Assembly (NCBI RefSeq): GCF_021917145.1 | Contig: NW_025813730.1 | Location: 62,001-126,000, forward strand | Reading direction: 5' to 3' | DNA from: Hypomesus transpacificus | Lineage: Eukaryota; Chordata; Actinopteri; Osmeriformes; Osmeridae | DNA: 64,000 nucleotides | In this document: positions 34,086 to 50,728 of the stretch, piece after piece | Position numbering within the stretch: the first letter of the stretch is position 1 | How the letters are laid out: each line of letters starts with the position of its first letter | Translations under genes and position numbers: made by a program | Notes under the pieces: generated by a model | Seen by the model: only the letters and a program-made list of their open reading frames with translations | Databases searched by the model: none | Told to the model about the DNA's origin: nothing

Positions 34086-35071
34086 TGAACAATACAACTC
34101 AGACAACAAAGAAACTTTTCTTATATCCACCCATAAGGAGAATAGCAGACCTCTGCTGGAGAAACCGGCAGGTCGATGCCACAATATCAAGTTCTGGAGG
34201 AGAGAAATGTAATCGAATGTACAAAGGATTGAAGATTATTCAAAGTTTATTATTTTTGTAATTTCTTGAACCATTTTGTCTTTTCATTGAGTCATTACTT
34301 CTCTTTTGCGAGTGATTTTGACATAAGATGGGTGAGGTGAGTTTGCAATGTAAGTAATGATGTGCTTATTATTCTTTAGGAAACCCTTTTATGAATCATG
34401 CACACAATGTCCAAATCCTGTTTTTGAATTTAAATGTTTGTTTAATTACATGCACATTTGGCAGGAGATTTTAATTGCCACTGACAAACTGGATATTGGC
34501 ACCAGAGATCTCTAAGTGAAATGTGAGAAAAGTCAAAAAACAGCCACCATAGTTACAAAACCGTACAGGGATAATACAGTAAATGCAAACCATTGTGTAC
34601 TCAAATTTCAGTATTGATGAGTTTGGTTTATTTTTTATTATTCCATGGATTAAAATATTTTATAGACTAAATATTTCCTTCCTTGAAACCTATTGTTTTC
34701 CACTTGAGTTACTAACCATAATCCTTACATTGGATTGTTTTTGGATTTCTTTTGTCCATTTTTTAATACAAGCATAATCTTGATCAAATTGAAGTATCCA
34801 TTTGTTTTGCTCTGATTTATGAACAACTTTTATTTTTTGTTGAGTGAATTGATTAACATAAATGTAACAATATTCATAACGTTTTTCGTTCTGGAGGTAT
34901 TTAGTAGTGTTAGCACGTGAAGCAAAGGGTTCAGTTCCTATTTTAATTGAAGGGAATGTTTTCTTCAGGGAATAAAATCAATCATTCAGGGTTTATTTAA
35001 ATGTATCCTTGTTAACTGGCAGTTAATCTTGTGATAGTGACACATTTTCTATTTCCTCTTCCTCTGTATTC
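34086..35071 (+). other. tbc1d15 3' UTR and flank
   Basis: AT-rich non-coding sequence follows the tbc1d15 stop. A candidate polyadenylation signal AATAAA lies near 34972, followed by the TTAA site where the transposon begins. No other gene was recognised. Confidence 0.5.
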
Positions 35072-35075
35072 TTAA

Positions 35076-36722
35076 AGGGGCAATTGACTGTTTTTTTGGG
35101 GTATTTCACACTGTTCCTTAAGGTCTCCGAATAGGGTATGTAACATTGGTTGGGTTGAAAATGGCCCGGGTGCTGTTCTATGCCCTCTTACAGATCGTCT
35201 GAAATGTTCCCGGGAAAAAACACTAGCTTTTCTCCTTTTATGGTATGCTCATTAATATTTAGATAAGCTGCGCGCTGATTGGTTGGTTATCAACGAGTGA
35301 AGCTGGGAGCAAAAACGCAACACGGCCAACAGCAGCACTCGCTGAAACACTGAAGTTGGAGACTTGAAATAAAAACGCGCAAATAAATCTATTGTGTCTA
35401 CACAACACTGTTTTCAACAGATTGACTATATAACATTTGAAATGATAACATTACTTGTTTCCACTTCTGTTGTTGAAGCAAACTGGATTGACTTAGGTGG
35501 GTAGAACATTAGGCTACAGCTTAGCAACCAAACGTTGTTGCAATCGTGATTCTACTCGGCTTCAGTTAGCTAGCTAGGCTAGCTCTAGATATCTTGCTGT
35601 AAAATAACATGACAAAGATCTGGACAAACATGCATCGTGAATTGTAGATTTTCATTACACAGGTTATTTATTTGAATGAAACACAGTCAGGAACATGAAT
35701 CAACGTTAGCCCCATTGCCAATAAACTAGGCTAAATTATTACACATTCTATGCTCTTGCATTAACTAGCAAGCTAAACTTGTTTACATGCCTACAGTCTA
35801 GGTGTTACTAGTAACAGTTACTAGCAATGCTAATGTATCCTGTATCTAAAACCTGCCTTTCTCCAGTTCTTTCAAATAGATTATCTAGACAGGCGTTAGC
35901 AATAAGCCAGACTGCAGTTCGTATTCTGGCTATTTTTCGGAAGCTTCCCTTCTAATGCCGACTACAGCTAGTCTAGCTAGAGTCATTTGATGTGTGTAGA
36001 AACGTATTTAGCATTCTACCTGGTATGCTATATACAGGAAACGTTAGCATTGCTAATAACTGTTAGCACAACATCTTACTGTCCTTATAGCTTGCGGTTG
36101 CAATGAGCATACGGTTGGAACAGCACTTCTTTCCAGGTTCAGTTTCCTAGCATATCCTGCTTGAAATTGTCCAAGGTTGTCAAAACTGTCTTGGGTGAAA
36201 TGTTCAGAGCAAATGAATGATTGAGTGTCGAACTTCGCCTGGATCTTCTCATAGACAACAGCAGCCATGCCTGTTGAATGTTTGGCTCCTTGGGAAGACT
36301 GTAAGTGTTAGCCTTCCCTGTACAGCCTGGAACACAGCATTTACGACCGTGGTCCATAATCAATATCCTTGTTATAATTCAAAACGTTCTTCTTTGTAAT
36401 TCCTTATAAGTAGCCTACACAGAGCAGCGCGCAGCTAAACTAGTATCGGAGATAGACGCTACCTCTGGCTGGTCTGGATGTAAATTCTGGGGCGTGACAA
36501 AGATACAGACCAGAGCCAATAAGAGGGCGATCACCGGTCCTACGTAGGACCGGTGGCTTTGTTGAAAAGCTAGCGTTTTACAGCCAAATTTTTTCTTTTT
36601 GAGATTTGAATGGGATAGAGGTGTCAATAGACTTTGATATTCACGGTATGTTCAGTTTACCCTCCGAACTGTCGTTTTTCAACAATGACAAGGTAAAATC
36701 GGTTTTGCAGTCAATTGCCCCT
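35076..36722 (-). mobile_element. TTAA-flanked DNA transposon (Kolobok-like) with THAP remnant
   Basis: The ends are perfect 15-bp inverted repeats (AGGGGCAATTGACTG at 35076-35090 and its complement ending at 36722), flanked on both sides by TTAA target duplications (35072-35075 and 36723-36726). TTAA plus a THAP-bearing transposase suggests the Kolobok group; piggyBac also uses TTAA but lacks THAP. At 1.65 kb it is too short to encode a full transposase. The only recognisable coding part is a broken THAP domain at 36053-36363 (minus). Confidence 0.8.
36053..36363 (-). pseudogene. Broken THAP zinc-finger domain of the transposon
   Basis: Reading the minus strand, HGRKCCVPGCTGKANTYSLPK carries the first CxxxC pair of a THAP finger; FICSEHFTQDSF carries the CxxH pair in a different frame. 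The two frames meet around 36265-36275, so a single-base frameshift breaks the domain. THAP domains bind transposon ends or gene promoters. This copy is inside the TIR element, so it is not the cellular thap2 gene. Confidence 0.75.
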
Positions 36723-36726
36723 TTAA

Positions 36727-43316
<6,590 letters not shown>

Positions 43317-44194
43317 CCATATGCCGTCAGGGCGATTTAGACTCAATCTATTTCCTGTGATACAAGCACACCCCAAGCCCAGGGAAAGCCTCGCGATCTG
43401 TCAGTGGGTGATGTTTGTTGTCTGGGACAAGGAAACCAACTTTAAATTCTTACAAATGTAAATAATCCCTTTTTCCTCTCCTTCGTCAGTGCTACTGCAT
43501 AACTTCAGTACGTAATGAAGCATATGAGTTTAGTGTTGAATGTTCTCCAAAAAATGAAAGGATTTTTTCCTGCTCTGTACATAGAGCATGTCATTGCAAT
43601 ATGGACTTTAACTGTTGTCTGTCAGACTGTCCATATCTCAGACATGCCCTTGAATCTAGAATGTGTTAACATGTCAGTCTCCCAGCTTGACAACATCATC
43701 AACATGTTATTAAAAAGCTAATTAAGATCCATTTCTAAAAACAGAACTTCAAGAATGTTTTAATTTTCAAGAATATTTTCAATAAGTGCCGTCACTGGGT
43801 GCAGTATGTGCGTGTGTAAATGTTGTACGTGTGTGAGCTTTCAACTCTTGTTTAACGACCAACACTCGACATTTAGTAGATTGCATGCTTTTATTTGTAT
43901 GCATTTGTAATACATATCATTTCAAAGCAAAAATATAATTAAATGTTTTATGTTAAACAAACCACTCTTCATTCAAAACAGTAAGACAATAATTCATATT
44001 TAGTCATTTAAAAATACAAATCCCTGCATCGCCTCTTCTGAACTGTTATTGCTGCTGGTAATAATTGGTCTAAATTAATAAAATGTCAAAATATTAAAGA
44101 TGCTGTAATCCTGCAAAACCTGTTGCCTAAATCCTGCTTTGATGTGAAGGTGTAACCATGGTGATCTGCGGGCTGTGGCAGTTCTTTGCAAGTG
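43317..44194. other. Convergent 3' UTRs of tph2 (+) and bcl2l14 (-)
   Basis: A candidate tph2 signal ATTAAA is at 43709-43714. A minus-strand AATAAA at 43890-43895 lies about 300 nt past the bcl2l14 stop. AT-rich; nothing else seen. Confidence 0.55.
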
Positions 44195-45171
44195 TTAATC
44201 AATGTCTTCGGATTCAAATACTTTTTTCTAGGAGGCAAATAAATGAAAGTAATCATAAGAATCATAAGAATCTTAAAACATTATTACCATAATGTACCCA
44301 CCCAGCACCTCTCACCCCCCCCCCCCACACTCACCCAGGCCCCGCCCCCCCACACTCACCCAGGCCCCGCCCCCCCACACTCACCCAGGCCCCGCCCCCC
44401 CACGCTCACCCAGGCCCCGCCCCCCCACGCTCACCCAGGCCCCGCCCCCCCACGCTCACCCAGGCCCCGCCCCCCCACGCTCACCCAGGCCCCGCCCCCC
44501 CACACTCACCCAGCCTCCGCGCTGCTTCACCCAGGAGGAGTGGTGTATCTGGACGTAGTGAGTGCCGTAGCCCATGGCCCTACTCATGGGCAGCAGGTCG
44601 ACCGCTGACAGCCTGCTGGTCACCTCGAAGGCTACGGCGATCTGCTGCCTCTCCAGCCGGTCCCGGGCCTGGGCCGTCCGGCCGCCGCTTCCCCCGCTCA
44701 CTACCTCCTGAACCCTAGAGGTCACCTGCTCAAACAGAGCGTAGGTGAAGGTGCTCTGGAGGTAGGTCTGCATGGCCTGGTTCCTCTGGATCTGCCAGGG
44801 AGGTGCTCCCATTTCAAATGCATGGAGGGGTTTTAAATGTAGTTCTGTGTTACCATTTAACACACCAACAGACACACACACACACACACACACAGAAACA
44901 CTTACCGATACACGTTCACACACATGCATTACCTCCTCATTCAGCTGGTCTCCAGAATTCTTCAGAAGCTCCACCAGTTTCTGAATCACATCTGCAGAGA
45001 AGAAGTTGTTTTCAAGTTCAAGCCTGTGAATGTCGTGGGCCGGCCGCAAAACTACCGTTCTCAACGTGGTAGAAAGGCGGTATGAAACATAACCACCAAG
45101 TCTTTCAGTCAGACAGATGTGATGCTTGTGATCCACACACTGTGTGAGAAAACTGATACGATCTATCCTAA

Positions 45172-45226
<55 letters not shown>

Positions 45227-45833
45227 GCCTACCCTCTGGGTTCTCAGGGGAGTCTGGTTCTAAACTGCTCGGTTCTCTAATCTGCACATTGACATCGTCT
45301 GCTATCTCAGTCAGCCTGTCAGCCACAGCAGTGAGACCCCGGCCTTCGTCTGCTGCACCTGTCACACACAAACAACACACACACATACACACCAACAAAC
45401 ATGCACAACACACAAAACACACCAACATTAACAGTGTGTTGTATAGAACCAGAGGAACCAGAATGTACAGTATAGAACCAGGGTGTACAGTACCAGAACC
45501 AGAAGAACCGGGTTGTATATCGGCACCGGATGCACACTCGAATATTGCCACGGGCTTCTTCTTAAAGATGGTTTCTCTAGCCCCTGATTCAGCATATGCC
45601 CTCTGCGTTACTTTATAAGGCCCTGAAGGCGGTCTCATTAGACCTTCAAAACGTATGCCTTTACCTCTTTCTCCCAGTAAGGATGGCCCAGGGGCAAGTG
45701 GTGGCAAAGAGCCCTCAGCCCTCATGAAAGACTTTGGCTTGTGCCTGGACCTCCTGGTGCAGTAGGCCTGGAGGAGCACGTACTCGTCACTGTTCGTGTC
45801 CACTCCATAGTCCTCCTCTGCCCGGAACTCCAT
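44195..45833 (-). CDS. bcl2l14: Bcl-2-like protein 14 (Bcl-G)-like apoptosis regulator
   Basis: Bcl-G proteins are divergent BCL2-family members with a BH3 and a BH2 motif. Exons read on the minus strand: 45509-45833, 45233-45358, 44933-44991, 44510-44791 and 44195-44227. They sum to 825 nt, 274 aa (human BCL2L14 is 327). KLVELLKNSGDQLNEE (about residues 155-170) is the Bcl-G BH3-like segment (LLKxSGD). The C-terminus SSWVKQRGGW joined to KKVFESEDID is a BH2-type W-x5-GGW motif and matches the end of human Bcl-G. The long N-terminus is poorly conserved and has no obvious domain. The first-exon donor is uncertain: 45509 keeps frame, and so would a donor 9 nt into the intron. The donor of exon 4 (44510) is the innermost of eight near-identical copies in a GC-rich array. 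The gene is tail to tail with tph2. Confidence 0.85.
44318..44510 (-). repeat. bcl2l14: 25-bp GC-rich minisatellite of the bcl2l14 exon 4 donor
   Basis: On the minus strand the units read CCTGGGTGAGCGTGGGGGGG; the authentic donor is GGCTGG/GTGAGTGTGGGG. Eight copies of G/GTGAG(C/T)G including the real one. The G runs could also fold as quadruplexes. Confidence 0.9.
45175..45216 (+). repeat. TG microsatellite in bcl2l14 intron
   Basis: About 21 TG dinucleotides followed by GA, near the donor of exon 45233-45358. Confidence 0.9.
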
Positions 45834-46989
45834 GTTGCTCTTCTGGAGATAGAAACCAGCACGAGTGCACCTATCACTTCAACATTAAGACCTAGATGAC
45901 TGGTGTTATTAGTTTCTGAAAGCAGTGCAAAATTGTATTTTGATGTTTAACTGGTCATGTTGTGTAGCCAACCCAGAGCCAGAGCCACAACCTATGTGGT
46001 GGACATTAGCGTTATGTAGAGTTTGTCAATGAAACTTGAGATATAATTTGGTTGTCATAGCATTGTAAGAGTCGAACGCTTTCATTTGCATTTTCCATTA
46101 GGCTAACTCTGAAAAATGTTAGTACAATGTTCAGTCATGTGACGTCTAACTGTAACCTACCGTCATTACTTTAGTGTTCATTTGAATTTTCTTAAAGCGT
46201 TAGGTAGAGTTTGTCGGTTATTTCTTTTTAGAATTACCTATACATTATTATAATGCTAAGGGAATTTATTTGCACGATTGCACAAATTGCACCTTCTATT
46301 GGGCTATACTCTTTGCTAAAATCAACCCGGTAGTTTAACTTTTTTAACAGCAATGGTTACAGTTTCATTGTCTTAACCGATGAACTACAGTTATTACTAT
46401 TTTCCAAAGCATTCGTTTTTTAGGGTGCCTACCTTAACGTAACTGCCTAATCGGTGTTGAGTGTATGATTAAACAGCTTCACACATAGCCTTTAATAAGG
46501 CATGACAGCAAGTTGGCCTGAATCCACAACAAAAATCAAGCGGTGGATGAATTTATACAACTTTCAAACAGTCAAAAGACGAAAGGCTCGTCGTGCAGTC
46601 GCCTACTACGTGTTAAACTGCTTCCTGGTGTTGTTGCTTTCTCACTGCCGCCTCCTCCTGGTAGGTTAACGATTAATAAAATGGCCTTTTACTTTTCACT
46701 ATCCTTTTGCTTTTAGTTCGTGTATCCTATTTATCTGTTGTGACCAGCTGCTCAAGACCTCGCCCTGTCGGTCGGCCGGTTGGTCTGTCCAGACAAATGT
46801 CCCTGTGGTCGCAGCTATTGGGAACCCATGCTTATTCAGTGACATGTCAATATTAAGGCAAAGAAAGTGAATTGTTTTTTCTTTTAATACATTTATTTCA
46901 CAATCATGTCGATATCCATAAGGCCTGCAATTATATGATAACCCTTGAATTAGGTGACAAGGTTGTTCTCCTGTTAAACATCGCCAATA
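45834..46989 (-). other. Upstream region of bcl2l14 and 3' flank of the unnamed gene
   Basis: No coding exon recognised. It presumably contains the bcl2l14 promoter or 5' UTR exon(s) and, near 46893-46898, the polyadenylation signal of the upstream minus-strand gene. Confidence 0.4.
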
Positions 46990-47877
46990 TCATTCCGTTA
47001 TAGGCTTCTCGCCAGTCGCCACCCACCGCCGTATGGTTGGACGGGGTCGGATGAAGTCAAGCCGTAGAGAAAACACCAGTTCTCCACGCTCGGTGAAATC
47101 TGTCACCGTCCAGGTGCCATCCACGTCACCGTCAGTGCACATCCGGCGGGACAGAATGCGCGCGTAGCGCTTTCCTTTGAAGGACACATAGATCAGCTCG
47201 TCACGCTGACCTTCGCTTGTCGGTGTCGCACCGGGGAGGCTTGGTGACTCACGGAAGGACGATCCGGAGGCCGAGTCCCAACGGGCACAGCACGTGGCTG
47301 GAGAGGAACCTGCCGAACAAGTGTAGAAATCTTCCGAACCGGAGTGCTCATGGCCTGGAGATTTCTCAGTTGTAATCTCTACAGGTTGTCTACATTCAGA
47401 TGTGACTAATCTCGTGGTTACATCTCGATCTGCGCGCATCACCTCACCAACGTCCTCGTTCAGATAAAAGCAGGCCAGTGGAGGCGCGAGTGATGTCTCG
47501 TTGTCTCCGTCAGGTTTATCTGCCTGTGCCGGTGGAAGACAATACACTTCCACATTCCCATAATGAAATAAACCAATATTGCCGATCATAACTTTCAAGC
47601 GAATGTGAAGGCTGGGGATACTGAAAGAGAGCGACTGCAAATTGTCGGGTGTTAGCGGGACTTCTAGACGGTTTGTCACGCGCACTTCTACACCATGCTT
47701 GAAGCCGAAGCCGATATCAATAGGCCTACCTGGCGGAAGGAACACACCAATGCGTACATTAGTAGGCCTATCTGTTGTTACACACTTGACACGAGTGGGG
47801 GCTTTTTACCTCAGAAAAAAACAATAGTAACAATGGGCCTCACATGCACCTGCACATTCATTTTTTGAATCCGGCAT
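46990..47877 (-). CDS. Unrecognised two-exon protein, about 255 aa
   Basis: I do not recognise this family. A 740-bp open exon (46990-47729) has no suitable internal ATG near its 5' end, and its frame opens through a CAG acceptor at 47730-47731. Just upstream, 47850-47877 offers ATG followed by MPDSKNECAG and a GTGCAT donor; the 120-nt intron keeps frame and gives 255 codons. The product is soluble-looking with no signal peptide or membrane segment. A beta-rich N-terminal part (GFKHGVEVRVTNRLEVPLTP, then SFSIPSLHIRLKVMIGNIG) is followed by a Ser/Glu-rich linker. The C-terminal block is ELIYVSFKGKRYARIL followed by DGTWTVTDFTERGELVFSL and ends in GEKPITE. Consistent codon use and a clean stop favour a real gene. 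A polyadenylation signal (AATAAA, minus) lies at 46893-46898. The start exon is inference. Confidence 0.6.
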
Positions 47878-47935
47878 AGTTCCGTAACTAAAGATCATAG
47901 AATATCGAGCTGTGGGGAGCTTTGATGACTCCATA

Positions 47936-49139
47936 ACTGCGAAAAACTTGTGTCCCAGCACAGAGACAAGGGTTGAGGTCTTGGTCAGAGGCCAACGGCT
48001 TTAGACCACTGTTGATGTTTAACAACTCTACCTATTATTATGACGTCACGAAGGCCAAAATGCTGTAGCATCAAGCTGTCCATTTTCCAAAAATGTCATA
48101 TAAATTGCCATTTCGTTGACAGTTTGTCAACGAAACATTAGTACACTTAACTACTAAAATGTCATTAATTTTAACATTGTACAAGTATTATACATTATTA
48201 TTATTTTGAAGATTCAATGTAAGGCTTCTTGTGTGAATTTCTTTTTAAAAAAAATCAATAAAAGCTTTTTATGAAAGTATAGCTATTTATAAAAATATAA
48301 CCATGGTGCTTTTCATGTTGTGTTATAACCTGTTAGCAATAAACATACAGCATGATGTATAGAGCTGCCAACATCCAGCTGGACCCTCACACCGTTCTGA
48401 GGGGGACTGCCAAACATTTGGACCCAAGATCATTTACATTATGGTAAATAGAGATGCATGAGAAAGGTGTTGACAAATGTCAACAGGAGCTCACCTGACC
48501 ACAAAGTTTTCTTTTCCATGGAACATTTGCATCTAAGTGTTTGTTCACTTGTAAAAACGACGAGAATGAAAACCCATCAAACCTTGAAATTCCGCCGCAT
48601 TCATCACTCACATGTCCACTGGACCATCACTGGAGAATGCAAACTGCTTGGTCTCTTTGTCTGTCAAATTATCATCATGAGGAAGGGTAGTAGCAGCCAG
48701 ACACTATAATCACAGACATCCTTAGACGTGCATCATCCTCTACCTGAACTGGTGAGTTCCTTCACAGCCAAGTTTATCTCTGAAATATAAAAAAAATAGG
48801 AAATAAACTCATCTTCACATTGTTTAGATGTTGAATAGTTTGGACGTTTAGCTTATTGCTCTTTTTATTGATCTTCAGTTGTGCAATTTTTTTTTTTGTA
48901 TGGTATGTTTATTAAATTCTCCTTGACAATTTCTGTTTTAATTTGTAATAGGTAATTTTTTTTGTTTCAGTGAACAAAATTAATGACTACTCTTGGTACA
49001 TTCATTAAGATTCAGTGACAGAGTTCCAGGCACTTGATGAGCGACACACCCATTTATCCTGCCCTGTCTGACTAACGTTGTTTTCTGACACCATTTTCAC
49101 ACAGGAAGCTCTGCCTGATTTCCTCCCAAACTACACATA
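47936..49139. other. Intergenic region before the orphan receptor
   Basis: AT-rich sequence without a convincing exon. The last part ends in a pyrimidine tract and CACAG acceptor just before the receptor ORF. Confidence 0.4.
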
Positions 49140-50213
49140 ATGGCCGTCAACAGCAGCCCCTCCATTAACATCACATCTTCAGGAAACACATCATCCAACC
49201 ACTCTACAGACGACGGGGACTCCTTCCCGTCGGACTTTGAGTGTTCGCCTTTCTCATGCTTCCTCTCAGAGATGTTGGTTGAGAAAATATACCAGTGCAT
49301 TGTTAACTCCAACCCCAACTTGCTCCTTGGATTCAAAATCTTCATCCTGCTGACTAGCCTGACGGCTAACGTGGGCCTGACTTGGCTCCTTCTGAGTCCC
49401 AGGAGGGCTCTGTCTGCCTCCGAGGTGCTGGGCTTCAACCTCTCCCTGATGGACATCCTGTCTGCCTCCGAGGTGCTGGGCTTCAACCTCTCCCTGATGG
49501 ACATCCTGTACTGCCTCAGTCTGCCGCTGAGTATTTATATCATCCTGCACCCAGACGCCCCTGTGAAGACCCTAATGCTCGCTGACGCCGCCTCTATCCT
49601 CAACCTGTTCGGCTGCCCGCTGCTGCTAGCGTGCATGTGCGTGGAGCGTTATCTGGCGGCCGCGCACCCTGTAGCGTACCTCAGACTGCGCAGGCGAGAG
49701 TACCGCAGCGCCGCATGTGTGCTGGCCTGGCTGCTCACTCTGGCCGTGGTTCTGCTGGCCTATTACCTGGGTGTGTTCAACATGGTTCTGTATCTGGCCG
49801 TGACCACCTCTGTCCTGTTCCTGGTCATGCTTCTGTGTCTGGCGGGGATGGTGTGGGTCCTGTGGGGGAGGGGTCCTGGTGAGGGTCCACAGGACGGCGT
49901 GCCTCTGAAGAGGAAGGTTGTGAAGAACATTCTGGCGGTGATGCTGCCAGCTGCTGTGGCTTACATGCCCTTGGTGGCCCTGGTGCCTCATTTATCCATC
50001 ATCTACTCCCAGAAAAGTGTCAATCCAGCTCAGTGCTCCGTCCTGCAGTTCCTCTGGATGTCCCCAAGCTTTGGCACCTACATCGGGCCCATGTTTTACC
50101 TGTCCCGTGTTAGACAGCTGGCTTGCTGGAGAAAGACAGGGAGGGTAACAGAGCAGTCCCCCAACTCCAACATACAGGTAGGATCATCTGTAGATGGTGT
50201 AAATGAGACTTGA
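49140..50213 (+). CDS. Rhodopsin-family (class A) G-protein-coupled receptor, orphan, with internal TM2 duplication
   Basis: A single open frame of 357 codons encodes a seven-helix receptor. The N-terminus has several N-glycosylation sequons (NSS, NIT, NTS, NHS) and no signal peptide. TM1 is GFKIFILLTSLTANVGLTWL. TM3 ends in CMCVERYLAAAHPVAYLRLR, an ERY variant of DRY followed by the P2Y/lipid-receptor-like HPxxYLR loop. TM6 is AVMLPAAVAYMPLV. TM7 is atypical, with no clear NPxxY. A probable splice acceptor (CACAG at 49100-49104) lies upstream, so a 5' non-coding exon is likely. The segment SASEVLGFNLSLMDIL occurs twice in direct succession, so TM2 has 16 extra residues; without it the protein would be a typical 341 aa. 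It resembles teleost purinergic- or lipid-type orphan receptors, but I cannot assign a ligand. A polyadenylation signal AATAAA is at 50481-50486. Confidence 0.8.
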   Translation: MAVNSSPSINITSSGNTSSNHSTDDGDSFPSDFECSPFSCFLSEMLVEKIYQCIVNSNPNLLLGFKIFILLTSLTANVGLTWLLLSPRRALSASEVLGFNLSLMDILSASEVLGFNLSLMDILYCLSLPLSIYIILHPDAPVKTLMLADAASILNLFGCPLLLACMCVERYLAAAHPVAYLRLRRREYRSAACVLAWLLTLAVVLLAYYLGVFNMVLYLAVTTSVLFLVMLLCLAGMVWVLWGRGPGEGPQDGVPLKRKVVKNILAVMLPAAVAYMPLVALVPHLSIIYSQKSVNPAQCSVLQFLWMSPSFGTYIGPMFYLSRVRQLACWRKTGRVTEQSPNSNIQVGSSVDGVNET

Positions 50214-50572
50214 GGTTTGGAGCCATGGAGTTAGGGATTGGGGCCATCGAGTTAGGGGTAAAAACTCGGTAGTTCCAAGATCATGATGTTGTGCGAGCCG
50301 ATGCTGTACAGTTACAAAAAATTGCTCTGTAGGGGGATTTCTGACCAGTAGACTTGGTTACTTTCAACATATTACTTCATGTGGTTATGGATTTTTGGGT
50401 ACACTATTAACATTTTCTGCAACATGTGTATAATTGTTTTAAACTTTTGATTGTGACATTTTTACTATTGTTCTATATGTAATAAACATGGTTTCAGTAC
50501 CAGTCAAAAGTTTGGACACTATAAAACTAGAACCTATTCCGCTTGTTTCCTGCATGAGTGTGGGGTAACAGG

Positions 50573-50728
50573 CAGTGGCGTGTTCAGGGAGTGGCCTAGG
50601 GTGGCACGGGCCACCCCTGAAATCTGATTGGCCACCCCAATATCTTAAAATATGATTGGCTATATGCCCAGTCAGAGGCGGGCCACCCCTTGTGCCACCC
50701 CTATCAAAAATGTCTGGACACGCCCCTG
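50573..50728. mobile_element. hAT-type MITE with 8-bp target duplication
   Basis: The 156-bp element has imperfect terminal inverted repeats (CAGTGGCGTGTTCAGG and CAGGGGCGTGTCCAGA read inward). It is flanked by a perfect 8-bp duplication GTAACAGG (50565-50572 and 50729-50736), diagnostic of hAT transposition. It contains repeated GGCCACCCC motifs and no coding capacity. Confidence 0.85.

Noticed and set aside
36053..36363. THAP-domain ORF as the fish thap2 gene expected near zfc3h1 by synteny
   Set aside because: It lies inside an element with perfect terminal inverted repeats and TTAA duplications and is frameshifted, so it is transposon-derived.
44195..44227. bcl2l14 ending by read-through into the GC-rich array
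   Set aside because: Splicing at 44510 to a short exon encoding KKVFESEDID reproduces the family C-terminus, so the read-through ORF is spurious.
47850..47935. Longer first exon of the unnamed gene starting at ATG 47935 (MESSKLPTARY)
   Set aside because: Re-reading base by base gives a stop (TGA) before the donor in that frame; the shorter start at 47877 keeps frame.
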